Source: JALORV01 sp963702595 (GTDB lineage Bacteria; Pseudomonadota; Gammaproteobacteria; Burkholderiales; Burkholderiaceae_F). Taken from it: 64,000 bases of DNA. The stretch covers positions 186,001-250,000 of the forward strand of contig CAVPDC010000010.1 in the NCBI GenBank assembly GCA_963702595.1, given 5' to 3'. The notes beneath the pieces were generated by a model. The model was not told the origin of the DNA and did no database searches. It was given only the letters and a program-made list of their open reading frames with translations. The stretch's first letter is position 1. Each line of letters starts with the position of its first letter. This document shows, one piece after another, positions 33,304 to 41,432 of the stretch. Both the position numbers and the translations under genes were made by a program.

Positions 33304-34107
33304 ATGCGTGCGGCCACGGAGTTGCTTTCCCTGTTGCATACCGCCGGCGGTGCGTCCCTGTGGCGCGGCGACGAGCGCCCTGCCGACGAAGCCTGCGGCC
33401 CGACGCTCGCCAGCGGCTTTGCCGAACTCGACCGTGAACTGCTGGGCGGCGGCTGGCCGCAGGGGCAGTTGATCGAACTGCTGACCGACGACGCCGGCAT
33501 CGGCGAACTGTCATTGCTGGCGCCGGCATTGGCGCAACTGGCGCAGGCGCGCCGCTGCTCGGTGTGGGTACTGCCGGTGGACGCCGCGCGCACCGTGTCG
33601 CATGCGCCCGAGGTGCAGACGATTCCCTATGCGCCGGCGCTCGCCACCGCAGGCCTGGACCTGGCGCGCACGATCTTCGTCAAGCCGGCCACGCCGCGCG
33701 AGGGCCTGTGGGCGATCGAGCAGTCGCTGCGGACCCGCCATCTCGGCGCGGTGGTCGGCTGGCTGCCGTCGGCCAGCGGGACTGGCGACAGTGAATTCCG
33801 CGCGCTGCGCCGCCTGCACCTGCTGGCACAGCGCCACCAGGCGCTGGCCTTCGTGCTGCGCACCACACGCCATGCGCAGGCACCTTCGCCCGCGGTATTG
33901 CGCCTGCTGCTGGCGAGCGCCGGCACGCGGCTGCAGGTGACACTGCTGAAGCGGCGCGGCCGCCCGCTGCTCGAACCGGTCACGCTCGCGCTGCGTCCCG
34001 CACACTGGGAAAGCGCACGCGTCGAAGCCGACACCGCACCGCGCGTACTGCCGGCGTCGATCGCGCTGCTCGACACGCAGCGTCCGATGGATGCGCTGCT
34101 GACCTGA
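33304..34107 (+). CDS. imuA: Translesion-synthesis accessory protein ImuA
   Basis: 267 aa RecA-like protein of the SOS mutasome ImuA-ImuB-DnaE2. The start GFAELDRELLGGGWPQGQLIELL and the degenerate P-loop region DDAGIGELSLLAPALAQL are typical for the family (formerly SulA-like). The later LRTRHLGAVVGWLPS corresponds to a strand-helix of the RecA core. A strong AGGAGGG ribosome binding site precedes the ATG. It is downstream of lexA and separated from imuB by a short tandem repeat. Confidence 0.88.
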   Translation: MRAATELLSLLHTAGGASLWRGDERPADEACGPTLASGFAELDRELLGGGWPQGQLIELLTDDAGIGELSLLAPALAQLAQARRCSVWVLPVDAARTVSHAPEVQTIPYAPALATAGLDLARTIFVKPATPREGLWAIEQSLRTRHLGAVVGWLPSASGTGDSEFRALRRLHLLAQRHQALAFVLRTTRHAQAPSPAVLRLLLASAGTRLQVTLLKRRGRPLLEPVTLALRPAHWESARVEADTAPRVLPASIALLDTQRPMDALLT

Positions 34108-34110
34108 CCG

Positions 34111-34179
34111 CGCTGGCCCGACGCATTGGCCTGATATCACTGGCCCGATAGCACTGGCCTGATGCCACTCACCTGAGCT
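34111..34179 (+). repeat. Five imperfect 14-bp tandem repeats between imuA and imuB
   Basis: Five adjoining units of 13-14 bases, consensus CACTGGCCYGATRB: CGCTGGCCCGACG (34111), CATTGGCCTGATAT (34124), CACTGGCCCGATAG (34138), CACTGGCCTGATGC (34152) and a decayed CACTCACCTGAGCT (34166). They fill most of the 99-base spacer. The array starts 3 bases behind the imuA stop and ends 27 bases before the imuB ATG. Confidence 0.7.
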
Positions 34180-34206
34180 TCAGCGGGCACCCGCCCGCGC
34201 TGCACC

Positions 34207-35739
34207 ATGGCCCTGTGGCTCGCCCTCGTCCTGCCTGCGCTGCCGCTGCAACTGGCCGAGCGTGCGCTGCCCGGCATGGGGCCGCTCGCGATCGTCGAAG
34301 GCCCGCCGCAGCGCCTCACCGTGATCCACTGCAATGCACCAGCGCAGGCGGCCGGTCTGGCGCCGGGCATGAAGGTCGCCGCCGCACAGGCGCTGGCGCG
34401 CGAGTTGATCGCGCTTGAACGCAATGTCGAACGCGAACAGGCCGCACTCGCGGAACTCGCCGGCTGGGCCTACCAGTTCTCGTCGCACGTGGTTTTGCAG
34501 CCCGACGGACTGCTGCTCGAAACCGGCGGCAGCGAGCGGCTGTTCGGCGGTCGCGCACGACTGCATCGCGCGATCACCACCGGCCTCGACACGCTCGGCT
34601 ATCGCGCCGCATTCGCCTGCGCCGCTGCCCCGCGCTGCGCACGTGTGTTCGCCCTGGCAGAGGCAGGCCAGGGCCGGCACGCTGCCTCGCCGAACCTTCC
34701 CCTGTTCGCGGAAGCGGACGGTCTGCGACGCCTGCCGATTGAGCTACTCGAATGGGACACAGTGACGAACGAGACACTGCGCGCGCTCGGGCTGTCGGCG
34801 ATCGGCGACCTGCTGCGGCTGCCGCGTGACGCGTTCGCGCGGCGTTTCGGTACGGAGCGGCTCGACGACCTCGACCGCGCGCTCGGAACACGCAGCGTCC
34901 CCCAGCCTCTGTATGAACCTCCCGCGCATTTTTCGGCGCGCATCGAACTGCCTGCCGACATCAGCGAGACCGCGCAGCTGATGTTCTCGGCGCGGCGGCT
35001 GCTCGCCTCGCTCGAAGGCTTCCTGCGCGGGCGCAATGCGGGCGCCACTGAGCTCGTATTCTCGGCCACGCACAGCGCGCGCCGCGGCGCAGCGCTTGCA
35101 CCGACTGCAATCACGCTCGCACTCGCCGCACCGGAGCGCGACGCGCAACGGCTGGCGGTGTTGCTCGGCGAACGATTGACGCGCGTGCAGCTGCCGGCGC
35201 CAGCGCTGACGCTCGCGCTCACGGTCGATCAACTGCATCCGTTCGCAGCGCTCAACGCCAGCCTGCTGCCGCCTTCCGCGCACGACGGTGATGTCGGCGT
35301 GGACTGGCTGCAGCTTGCGGAAACACTGCATGCGCGGCTCGGCTCCGAACGCGTGTTCCAGCTGCAGGCGGTCGACGATCACCGGCCCGAGCGGGCCTGG
35401 CGTGCGCTGCCCATTGCCGTCGGTGACGCGCCGCGCACCGTGCCCCCGTCCACCACCTCCGCGCCGCGTCCGCTGCTGCTGCTGCCGACCCCGCAGCCGC
35501 TGCCGGCGCACGGCGAGCAGCCACTGTTACCACCCCGACGCGAGTCGCTGACGCTGGTCACCGGCCCCGAACGCATCGAGTGCGGCTGGTGGGATCTCGC
35601 CGGCCCCGCCGCCGGATCCCCGGCACGCGCCGTGCACCGCGACTACTTCGTCGCCCGCAACGCGCGCGGCCAGTGGCTGTGGATCTACCGCGAACTCGCC
35701 GCCCCGCGCGGCTGGTTCCTGCACGGGCTGTTTGCGTGA
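34207..35739 (+). CDS. imuB: Y-family polymerase homologue ImuB
   Basis: 510 aa. ImuB is an inactive Y-family polymerase that tethers DnaE2 to the beta clamp during error-prone repair. The N-terminus WLALVLPALPLQLAERALP lacks the catalytic acidic motif of active Y-family polymerases, as expected. The palm and finger parts are visible in SSHVVLQPDGLLLETGGSERLFGG, the helix-hairpin-helix in LRALGLSAIGDLLRLPRDAF. A possible clamp-binding motif NLPLF lies at 163-167. The C-terminal block WIYRELAAPRGWFLHGLFA is family-typical. The array of 14-bp repeats lies upstream. Confidence 0.93.
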   Translation: MALWLALVLPALPLQLAERALPGMGPLAIVEGPPQRLTVIHCNAPAQAAGLAPGMKVAAAQALARELIALERNVEREQAALAELAGWAYQFSSHVVLQPDGLLLETGGSERLFGGRARLHRAITTGLDTLGYRAAFACAAAPRCARVFALAEAGQGRHAASPNLPLFAEADGLRRLPIELLEWDTVTNETLRALGLSAIGDLLRLPRDAFARRFGTERLDDLDRALGTRSVPQPLYEPPAHFSARIELPADISETAQLMFSARRLLASLEGFLRGRNAGATELVFSATHSARRGAALAPTAITLALAAPERDAQRLAVLLGERLTRVQLPAPALTLALTVDQLHPFAALNASLLPPSAHDGDVGVDWLQLAETLHARLGSERVFQLQAVDDHRPERAWRALPIAVGDAPRTVPPSTTSAPRPLLLLPTPQPLPAHGEQPLLPPRRESLTLVTGPERIECGWWDLAGPAAGSPARAVHRDYFVARNARGQWLWIYRELAAPRGWFLHGLFA

Positions 35740-35756
35740 TGAGCTACGAGCGCGAT

Positions 35757-36005
35757 TCAGGCCGCGCTTTCGAGCGCGACATCCCAGCTCGGGAACACGA
35801 GCACGGCGGGATGGCAACGCAGCGCGCGCGCCAGCACCTTGGCTCGCTCCACCCCAAGGCTGACACGCCCGTTTTCAATGGCGGAAATGGTCGCCTGCGG
35901 AATGCCGCTGCGTTCGGCAAGCTGACTCTGCGTCAGCGCCTGCAGTTCGCGCAGGATCCGCACCGATTCACCCGGCGAGACTTCGACACGGCGGCGGGCC
36001 TTCAT
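35757..36005 (-). CDS. XRE-family helix-turn-helix protein (antitoxin-like)
   Basis: 82 aa. The Xre/Cro HTH is SVRILRELQALTQSQLAERSGIPQATISAIENGRVSLGVERAKVLARAL, with the tail CHPAVLVFPSWD, as in the HTH antitoxins of HigA/HipB-like systems. GGAG lies 7 bases before the ATG at 36005. It is encoded on the minus strand between imuB and dnaE2, a place where these two genes normally adjoin. No toxin-like partner is next to it: imuB ends 17 bases away on one side and dnaE2 starts 64 bases away on the other. It may be a local regulator or an orphan antitoxin (inference). Confidence 0.78.
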   Translation of the reverse strand: MKARRRVEVSPGESVRILRELQALTQSQLAERSGIPQATISAIENGRVSLGVERAKVLARALRCHPAVLVFPSWDVALESAA

Positions 36006-36069
36006 GAACTATCTCCAGTCGTAGCGAACGCTAGATCCTGGGGATCGATTACAGCATGTCTCGCACTGC

Positions 36070-39000
36070 ATGGTCCCTTCCTACACCGAACTGCACTGCC
36101 TCAGTAACTTCTCGTTCCTGCGCGGTGCGTCGCATCCGGAGGAACTGGTCGAGCGCGCGCTCGCGCTCGAGTATGCGGGGCTGGCGATCACCGACGAGTG
36201 TTCGTTCGCGGGCAGCGTGCGCGCGCACCTGGCGCTCACCGAGGCGCGCGAAACTGACGAACCGGCGCGTGCGTTCCGGCTGATCCACGGCACCGAGATC
36301 CGACTCACCGAAGGTGGTGATCCGAAGCACCTGCGGCCCGGTGCCAAGCTCGTGCTGCTGGCGACTTCGCGCGCCGGCTACGGCAACCTGAGCCAGCTCG
36401 TGACGCTGGCACGGCGGCAGGCCGCCAAGGGCAGCTACCGGCTCAGCGCGGCGGACCTCGAAGCGCACGCACACTGGCTCGACGACGTGCTGGCGCTGCT
36501 GCTGCCACTGCGCCACTGGCGCGAGGCGTTCGACGCCGCGCGCGTTGAACTTGAAGCGCGCTGGCTGGCGGAACTGCACCCCGGCGCGAGCTGGATCGCC
36601 TGCGAGCTGACCCGCGGCATCGACGACGCAGCTCAACTCGCCGCGCTGCAGGCGATCCGCGACAGCACCGGCGTACCGCTGGCGGCCACCGGCGACGTGC
36701 AGATGCATGCGCGCCGCCGCAAGCGCCTGCACGATGTGCTGACCGCCGTGCGCGTGAAGACGCCGCTGGCGCAGTGCGGACGCGAACTGGCACCGAACGC
36801 CGAGCGCTATCTGCGGCCGCTGTACCGGCTCGCCCGCATTTATCCAACGGAGTTGCTCATGCAGACGCAGGCGATCGCCGAGCGCTGCACCTTCTCGCTC
36901 GACGAGCTGCGTTATGAGTACCCGGAGGAGATCGTGCCGCCCGGCGAGACGCCGGCCACCTGGCTGCGGCGTGCCACCTACGAAGAGGCGAAGACACGCT
37001 ATCCGGAAGGCATTCCTGAGAAAGTGCAGGCCATCGTCGAGCACGAGTTACGGCTGATCGCCGAGCTGCGCTACGAGCCTTATTTCCTCACCGTCTACGA
37101 CATCGTCCGCTACGCGCGCTCGCAGGGCATCCTGTGCCAGGGTCGAGGCTCGGCGGCCAACTCGGCGGTGTGCTACTGCCTCGGCATCACCGAGGTCGAT
37201 CCCGCGCGCATGTCTGTGCTGTTCGAACGCTTCATCAGCAAGGAACGCAACGAGCCGCCGGACATCGACGTCGACTTCGAGCACCAGCGGCGCGAAGAGG
37301 TGATGCAGTACATCTACGCCAAGTACGGGCGCCATCGCGCGGCACTGACCGCAGCGCTGCATACCTATCGGCCGAAGGGCGCGCTGCGCGACGTTGGCAA
37401 GGCGCTCGGCCTGTCGCTCGACCAGGTCGACCGGCTGGCGAAGACGATGGCGTGGTGGGACGGACGAAAGATCATTCCGCAACGTCTCGAGGAAGCCGGC
37501 TTCGATCCGGCCAATCCGGTCATTGCACAGCTCGCCGAGCTCGCGGTCGAGGTCATCGGCTTCCCGCGGCATCTGTCGCAGCACTCGGGCGGCTTCGTCA
37601 TCGCGCGCGACCGGCTCGACCGGCTCGTGCCGATCGAGAACGCCGCGATGGACGAGCGCACGGTGATCCAGTGGGACAAGGACGACCTCGACGCGCTCGG
37701 CCTGCTGAAGATCGACGTGCTCGCGCTCGGCATGCTCTCCTGCGTGCGGCGCGCGCTCGATCACCTGCAGCACTTCGATGGCCGTCGCTGGCGGCTGCAG
37801 GACATTCCGTCCGAGTGCCCGAAGGTCTACGACATGCTGTGCCAGGGCGATTCGCTCGGCGTGTTCCAGGTGGAATCGCGCGCGCAGATGAACATGCTGC
37901 CGCGGCTGGCGCCGCGCTGCTTCTACGACCTCGTCATCGAGACCGCGATCGTGCGTCCCGGGCCGATCCAGGGCGGCATGGTGCATCCCTACCTGCGGCG
38001 CCGGCAAAAGCTTGAAGACGTGACCTACCCGTCGGAGGCAGTGCGATCGGTGCTCGAACGCACGATGGGCGTCTCGATCTTCCAGGAGCAGGTGATGCAG
38101 CTCGCCGTGGTTGCTGCCGGCTTCACGCCGGGCGAGGCCGACAAGCTGCGGCGCGCGATGGCGGCGTGGAAACGCAAGGGCGGCATCGGTCCGTTCCGCG
38201 ACAAACTGATCAGCGGCATGCTGGCGCGCGGCTACACCAGCGAGTATGCCGAGCAGATCTACCGGCAGATCCAGGGCTTCGGCGAGTACGGCTTCCCGGA
38301 AAGCCACGCGGCGAGTTTTGCACTTCTGGTGTATGTGTCGTCGTGGCTCAAGTGCCACGAGCCGGCCGCGTTCTGTGCCGCGCTGCTCGACTCGCAGCCG
38401 CTCGGGTTCTATGCACCGGCCCAGATCGTGCGAGACGCCATGGGCCATGGTGTCGAGGTACGGGCTATCGACATCACCGTCAGCGACTGGTACTGCACGC
38501 TCGCACCGTCGAGCGCAGATCCATCAAAGCCGGCGGTGCGGCTCGGGCTCGAACTGGTCGCCGGTTTCAACGAAGCGGCCGGCGAACGCATCATGGCCGC
38601 ACGGCGCGACGCGCCTTTCACTGATGCCGAGGACCTGGCGCGCCGCGCGCAGCTCAACCGCGGCGAGATCAGCGCGCTGGCCAAGGCCGACGCGCTGGCC
38701 ACCCTCACCGGCCACCGCCGTCGCGCGCTCTGGACCACACTCGGCGTCGATGCCGACGCGCCACGCGCCGCACCACTCGCTTCGCGCTCACGCCGCGAGG
38801 CACCGGTCGACCTGCTGCCGCCGACCGAAGGCCAGGACATCGTCGCCGACTATCACCACACGGCGCTGACGCTGCGCCGCCATCCACTGGCGCTGCTGCG
38901 CGAGCGCTTCAATGCGAAGGGCTATCTGACCGCGGCTGGCATCGGCCGCGCGCGCGACCAGCAGCGCGTGCGCACCACCGGCATCGTCACCTGCCGCCAG

Positions 39001-39255
39001 CGGCCCAGCACCGCCAGCGGCGTCACCTTCGTCACCATCGAGGATGAAACGGGCACCGTCAACGTCGTCGTCTGGAACACCACCGGCGAGAAGTACCGGC
39101 GCGCGCTGCTGCACTCGACACTGATGACGGTGTACGGCCACGTCGAACGCGTCACGAGCGGGGTCGCCCCGATCGTGCACCTGATCGCGTCACGGCTCGA
39201 GGATCACTCGCCGCTGCTCGGCGCGCTCACGATGCCGAGCAGGGACTTTCATTGA
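36070..39255 (+). CDS. dnaE2: Error-prone DNA polymerase III alpha subunit
   Basis: 1061 aa. The catalytic subunit of the ImuA-ImuB-DnaE2 mutasome, making damage-induced mutations. The PHP domain starts with YTELHCLSNFSFLRGASHPEELV. The palm carries the catalytic PDIDVDFEHQRREEV acidic motif, preceded by GRGSAANSAVCYCLGIT. RPGPIQGGMVHPYLRRR and GFGEYGFPESHAASFALLVY are DnaE2 signatures, and an OB-fold (VRTTGIVTCRQRP) lies near the C-terminus. The tail overlaps the end of hutI on the other strand by 29 bases. No canonical LexA box is seen before it. Confidence 0.95.
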   Translation: MVPSYTELHCLSNFSFLRGASHPEELVERALALEYAGLAITDECSFAGSVRAHLALTEARETDEPARAFRLIHGTEIRLTEGGDPKHLRPGAKLVLLATSRAGYGNLSQLVTLARRQAAKGSYRLSAADLEAHAHWLDDVLALLLPLRHWREAFDAARVELEARWLAELHPGASWIACELTRGIDDAAQLAALQAIRDSTGVPLAATGDVQMHARRRKRLHDVLTAVRVKTPLAQCGRELAPNAERYLRPLYRLARIYPTELLMQTQAIAERCTFSLDELRYEYPEEIVPPGETPATWLRRATYEEAKTRYPEGIPEKVQAIVEHELRLIAELRYEPYFLTVYDIVRYARSQGILCQGRGSAANSAVCYCLGITEVDPARMSVLFERFISKERNEPPDIDVDFEHQRREEVMQYIYAKYGRHRAALTAALHTYRPKGALRDVGKALGLSLDQVDRLAKTMAWWDGRKIIPQRLEEAGFDPANPVIAQLAELAVEVIGFPRHLSQHSGGFVIARDRLDRLVPIENAAMDERTVIQWDKDDLDALGLLKIDVLALGMLSCVRRALDHLQHFDGRRWRLQDIPSECPKVYDMLCQGDSLGVFQVESRAQMNMLPRLAPRCFYDLVIETAIVRPGPIQGGMVHPYLRRRQKLEDVTYPSEAVRSVLERTMGVSIFQEQVMQLAVVAAGFTPGEADKLRRAMAAWKRKGGIGPFRDKLISGMLARGYTSEYAEQIYRQIQGFGEYGFPESHAASFALLVYVSSWLKCHEPAAFCAALLDSQPLGFYAPAQIVRDAMGHGVEVRAIDITVSDWYCTLAPSSADPSKPAVRLGLELVAGFNEAAGERIMAARRDAPFTDAEDLARRAQLNRGEISALAKADALATLTGHRRRALWTTLGVDADAPRAAPLASRSRREAPVDLLPPTEGQDIVADYHHTALTLRRHPLALLRERFNAKGYLTAAGIGRARDQQRVRTTGIVTCRQRPSTASGVTFVTIEDETGTVNVVVWNTTGEKYRRALLHSTLMTVYGHVERVTSGVAPIVHLIASRLEDHSPLLGALTMPSRDFH

Positions 39256-40495
39256 CTACAAGCGGGCGCTCTCGGCCTGCGCGAACGACGCTGCGGCAGG
39301 GATTGAAGCCGATCGCATACGCAAGGTCTGCGGGCCGCTCGACATCCCACAGCACGAAATCGGCCACCTTGCCGACCTCGAGGCTACCGACGTCGGCCTG
39401 CAATCCGATTGCGCGCGCCGCGTTCGCCGTGGTTCCCGCCAGCGCTTCCAGCGGCGTCAGGCGGAACAGCGTGCAGGCCATGTTCATCGCCAGCAGCAGC
39501 GACGTCATCGGTGACGTCCCGGGATTGCAGTCGGTGGCCACCGCCATCTTCACGCCTGCGTCCCGCAACGCATCGATGGGTGGCACGCGTGTCTCGCGCA
39601 GGACGTAGAACGCACCGGGCAGCAGCACGGCGACCGTGCCCGAGGTGCACATCGCCGCAACGCCATCGGCTGAGAGGTACTCGAGATGATCGGCCGACAA
39701 CCCGTTGTACCGCGCCGCCAGCGCGGCGCCACCCTGGTCCGACAACTGCTCCGCATGCAGCTTGACCGGAATGCCCAGCCCCGCCGCCGCGCGAAACACG
39801 CGCTCGGTCTGCGCGGGCGTGAAGCCGATCGACTCGCAGAACGCATCCACCGCGTCGACCAGACCCTCACCGACGAGCGCCGGCAGCATGCGTTCGCAGA
39901 CCTCGTCGATATAGTCATCCGCCCGGCCAGCAAACTCCGGTGGCAAGGCGTGCGCCCCGAGGAACGTGGTGCGGACCGTGACCGGCAGATCGCGTCCGAT
40001 GCGGCGCGCAGCGCGCAGCAGCTTCCGCTCGGTGTCGAGATCGAGCCCATAGCCGGACTTGATCTCGAGCGTGGTGACGCCCTCCGCAAGCAGTGCGCGC
40101 ACGCGAGGTTCGCTGGCGCGGATCAACTCGTCTTCAGAAGCCGATCGTGTCGCACGCACCGTCGACAGGATGCCGCCGCCGCGCTGCGCGATCTCGGCGT
40201 AGGTGGCACCGTTCAGCCGCGCCTCGAACTCGTCGCTGCGGTTGCCCGCGTAGACAATGTGGGTGTGGCAGTCGATCAGGCCGGGAGTGATCCATGCCCC
40301 GCCTCCATCGATAGCCTGTTCCGCTCGCAGTTCTGCAGGCAGATTGGCACGCCGCCCAAGCCACGCGATCCGTCCCGCGCGCACGGCCAGGGCCGCATCA
40401 CGGATCTCGCCGTACCCACGAATCGATTCCGTTATCGATCCCGGTTCGGCCATCGTCGCCAAGTGGACACCGGTCCACAGGCTATCGCAGCGCAC
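39227..40495 (-). CDS. hutI: Imidazolonepropionase
   Basis: About 422 aa amidohydrolase of histidine degradation; it opens 4-imidazolone-5-propanoate to N-formimidoyl-L-glutamate. The metal-binding DCHTHIVYAGNR is present, followed by TTLEIKSGYGLD, the substrate-binding FLGAHALPPE, HAEQLSDQGGA and the late catalytic Asp in ATDCNPGTSPM. I start at the GTG at 40495, overlapping the end of hutG; a GTG at 40504 is an alternative. It is the last gene of the hut operon and converges on dnaE2. Confidence 0.93.
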   Translation of the reverse strand: MRCDSLWTGVHLATMAEPGSITESIRGYGEIRDAALAVRAGRIAWLGRRANLPAELRAEQAIDGGGAWITPGLIDCHTHIVYAGNRSDEFEARLNGATYAEIAQRGGGILSTVRATRSASEDELIRASEPRVRALLAEGVTTLEIKSGYGLDLDTERKLLRAARRIGRDLPVTVRTTFLGAHALPPEFAGRADDYIDEVCERMLPALVGEGLVDAVDAFCESIGFTPAQTERVFRAAAGLGIPVKLHAEQLSDQGGAALAARYNGLSADHLEYLSADGVAAMCTSGTVAVLLPGAFYVLRETRVPPIDALRDAGVKMAVATDCNPGTSPMTSLLLAMNMACTLFRLTPLEALAGTTANAARAIGLQADVGSLEVGKVADFVLWDVERPADLAYAIGFNPCRSVVRAGRERPLVVNESPCSAS

Positions 40496-41432
40496 GCGCG
40501 ACACCGTTGGCAATGCGGGCAACGATGCGCGCGGCCACCGCGGCTGTACGGCCGTCGGCGTCAAAGCGCGGATTCATCTCCGCGATGTCCGCCAGCCGCA
40601 CCTTGCCGCTCGCACACACCACGTCGATCAGAGGCTCCAGCACGTCGAGCCCAACACCGCGGGGTGTGGGCGAACTGACGCCCGGCGCCACTGCAGCGGG
40701 CAGCACATCGAGGCAGACGGTCAGATAGACATCGTCGACGTCTGCAATGAACGATGCCAGTGCCGAGCCGCCGGTGGTCGCGTCGAGAGTTTCGTCCAGT
40801 TGAGCCAGTACACCCAGTTCGCGCGCGCGTGCGAAGAGCGCCTCGGTGTTCGAGTAGCGGCTGACGCCGAAGCATGCGTAGCGGAACTCCCAGCTGCGCG
40901 CTTCACAGTCCTGCGCGATCTGCAGGAACGGCGTGCCGGACGTGGCGCGTGCGTCGCGCCGCAGGTCGAAGTGCGCGTCGAAGTTGACGATGCCGACGCG
41001 CGGCGCGCCTTCGGACATCGCAAGGTGCTTGGCGAGTCCCGTGAACGACCCCCAGGCCATTTCGTGGCCGCCCCCGAGGATCAGCGGAAAGCGCTCGGCG
41101 CCGAGCTGCTGCGCCACCAGGGCAGCGAGCGCTTGCTGTGCCGATTCAAGCTCATCGCCCGCGCAACGGACGTCGCCGCCGTCAGCGAGTTGTGTGCACT
41201 CATGGACCGGCATGTTTCGCAACGCACGCCGGATCGCGAGCGGGCCCTCGGCGGCGCCCACGCGGCCGTGATTGCGCGCGACCCCTGCGTCGCAGGCGAA
41301 GCCGAGCAGCACCGTCGTGCCGGGTGCAGCGCGCGCTGCCTGCGGTTGCATCACCTGATGCCAGCGGCGCGCGCGAGCACCTTCGGCGTCGTCGACGCGG
41401 CCCTGCCACACGGACATGTCAACGGTGGTCAC
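40482..41432 (-). CDS. hutG: Formimidoylglutamase
   Basis: 316 aa member of the ureohydrolase (arginase) family that hydrolyses N-formimidoyl-L-glutamate to glutamate and formamide. Metal-binding motifs are visible: GGGHEMAWG, NFDAHFDLR (DxHxD) and CLDVLPAAVAPGVSSPTPRG. The start overlaps the hutH stop by 4 bases (ATGA). With hutU, hutH and hutI it gives the direct formamide branch of histidine catabolism, not the formylglutamate branch. Confidence 0.93.
   Translation of the reverse strand: MTTVDMSVWQGRVDDAEGARARRWHQVMQPQAARAAPGTTVLLGFACDAGVARNHGRVGAAEGPLAIRRALRNMPVHECTQLADGGDVRCAGDELESAQQALAALVAQQLGAERFPLILGGGHEMAWGSFTGLAKHLAMSEGAPRVGIVNFDAHFDLRRDARATSGTPFLQIAQDCEARSWEFRYACFGVSRYSNTEALFARARELGVLAQLDETLDATTGGSALASFIADVDDVYLTVCLDVLPAAVAPGVSSPTPRGVGLDVLEPLIDVVCASGKVRLADIAEMNPRFDADGRTAAVAARIVARIANGVARALR

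Noticed and set aside
35757..36005. A complete toxin-antitoxin system
   Set aside because: Only the HTH protein is present; both neighbours are SOS genes and there is no room for a toxin gene.
37048..38448. A 466-codon minus-strand frame inside dnaE2
   Set aside because: Pure shadow of dnaE2; composition rich in His/Arg/Glu without any known family.
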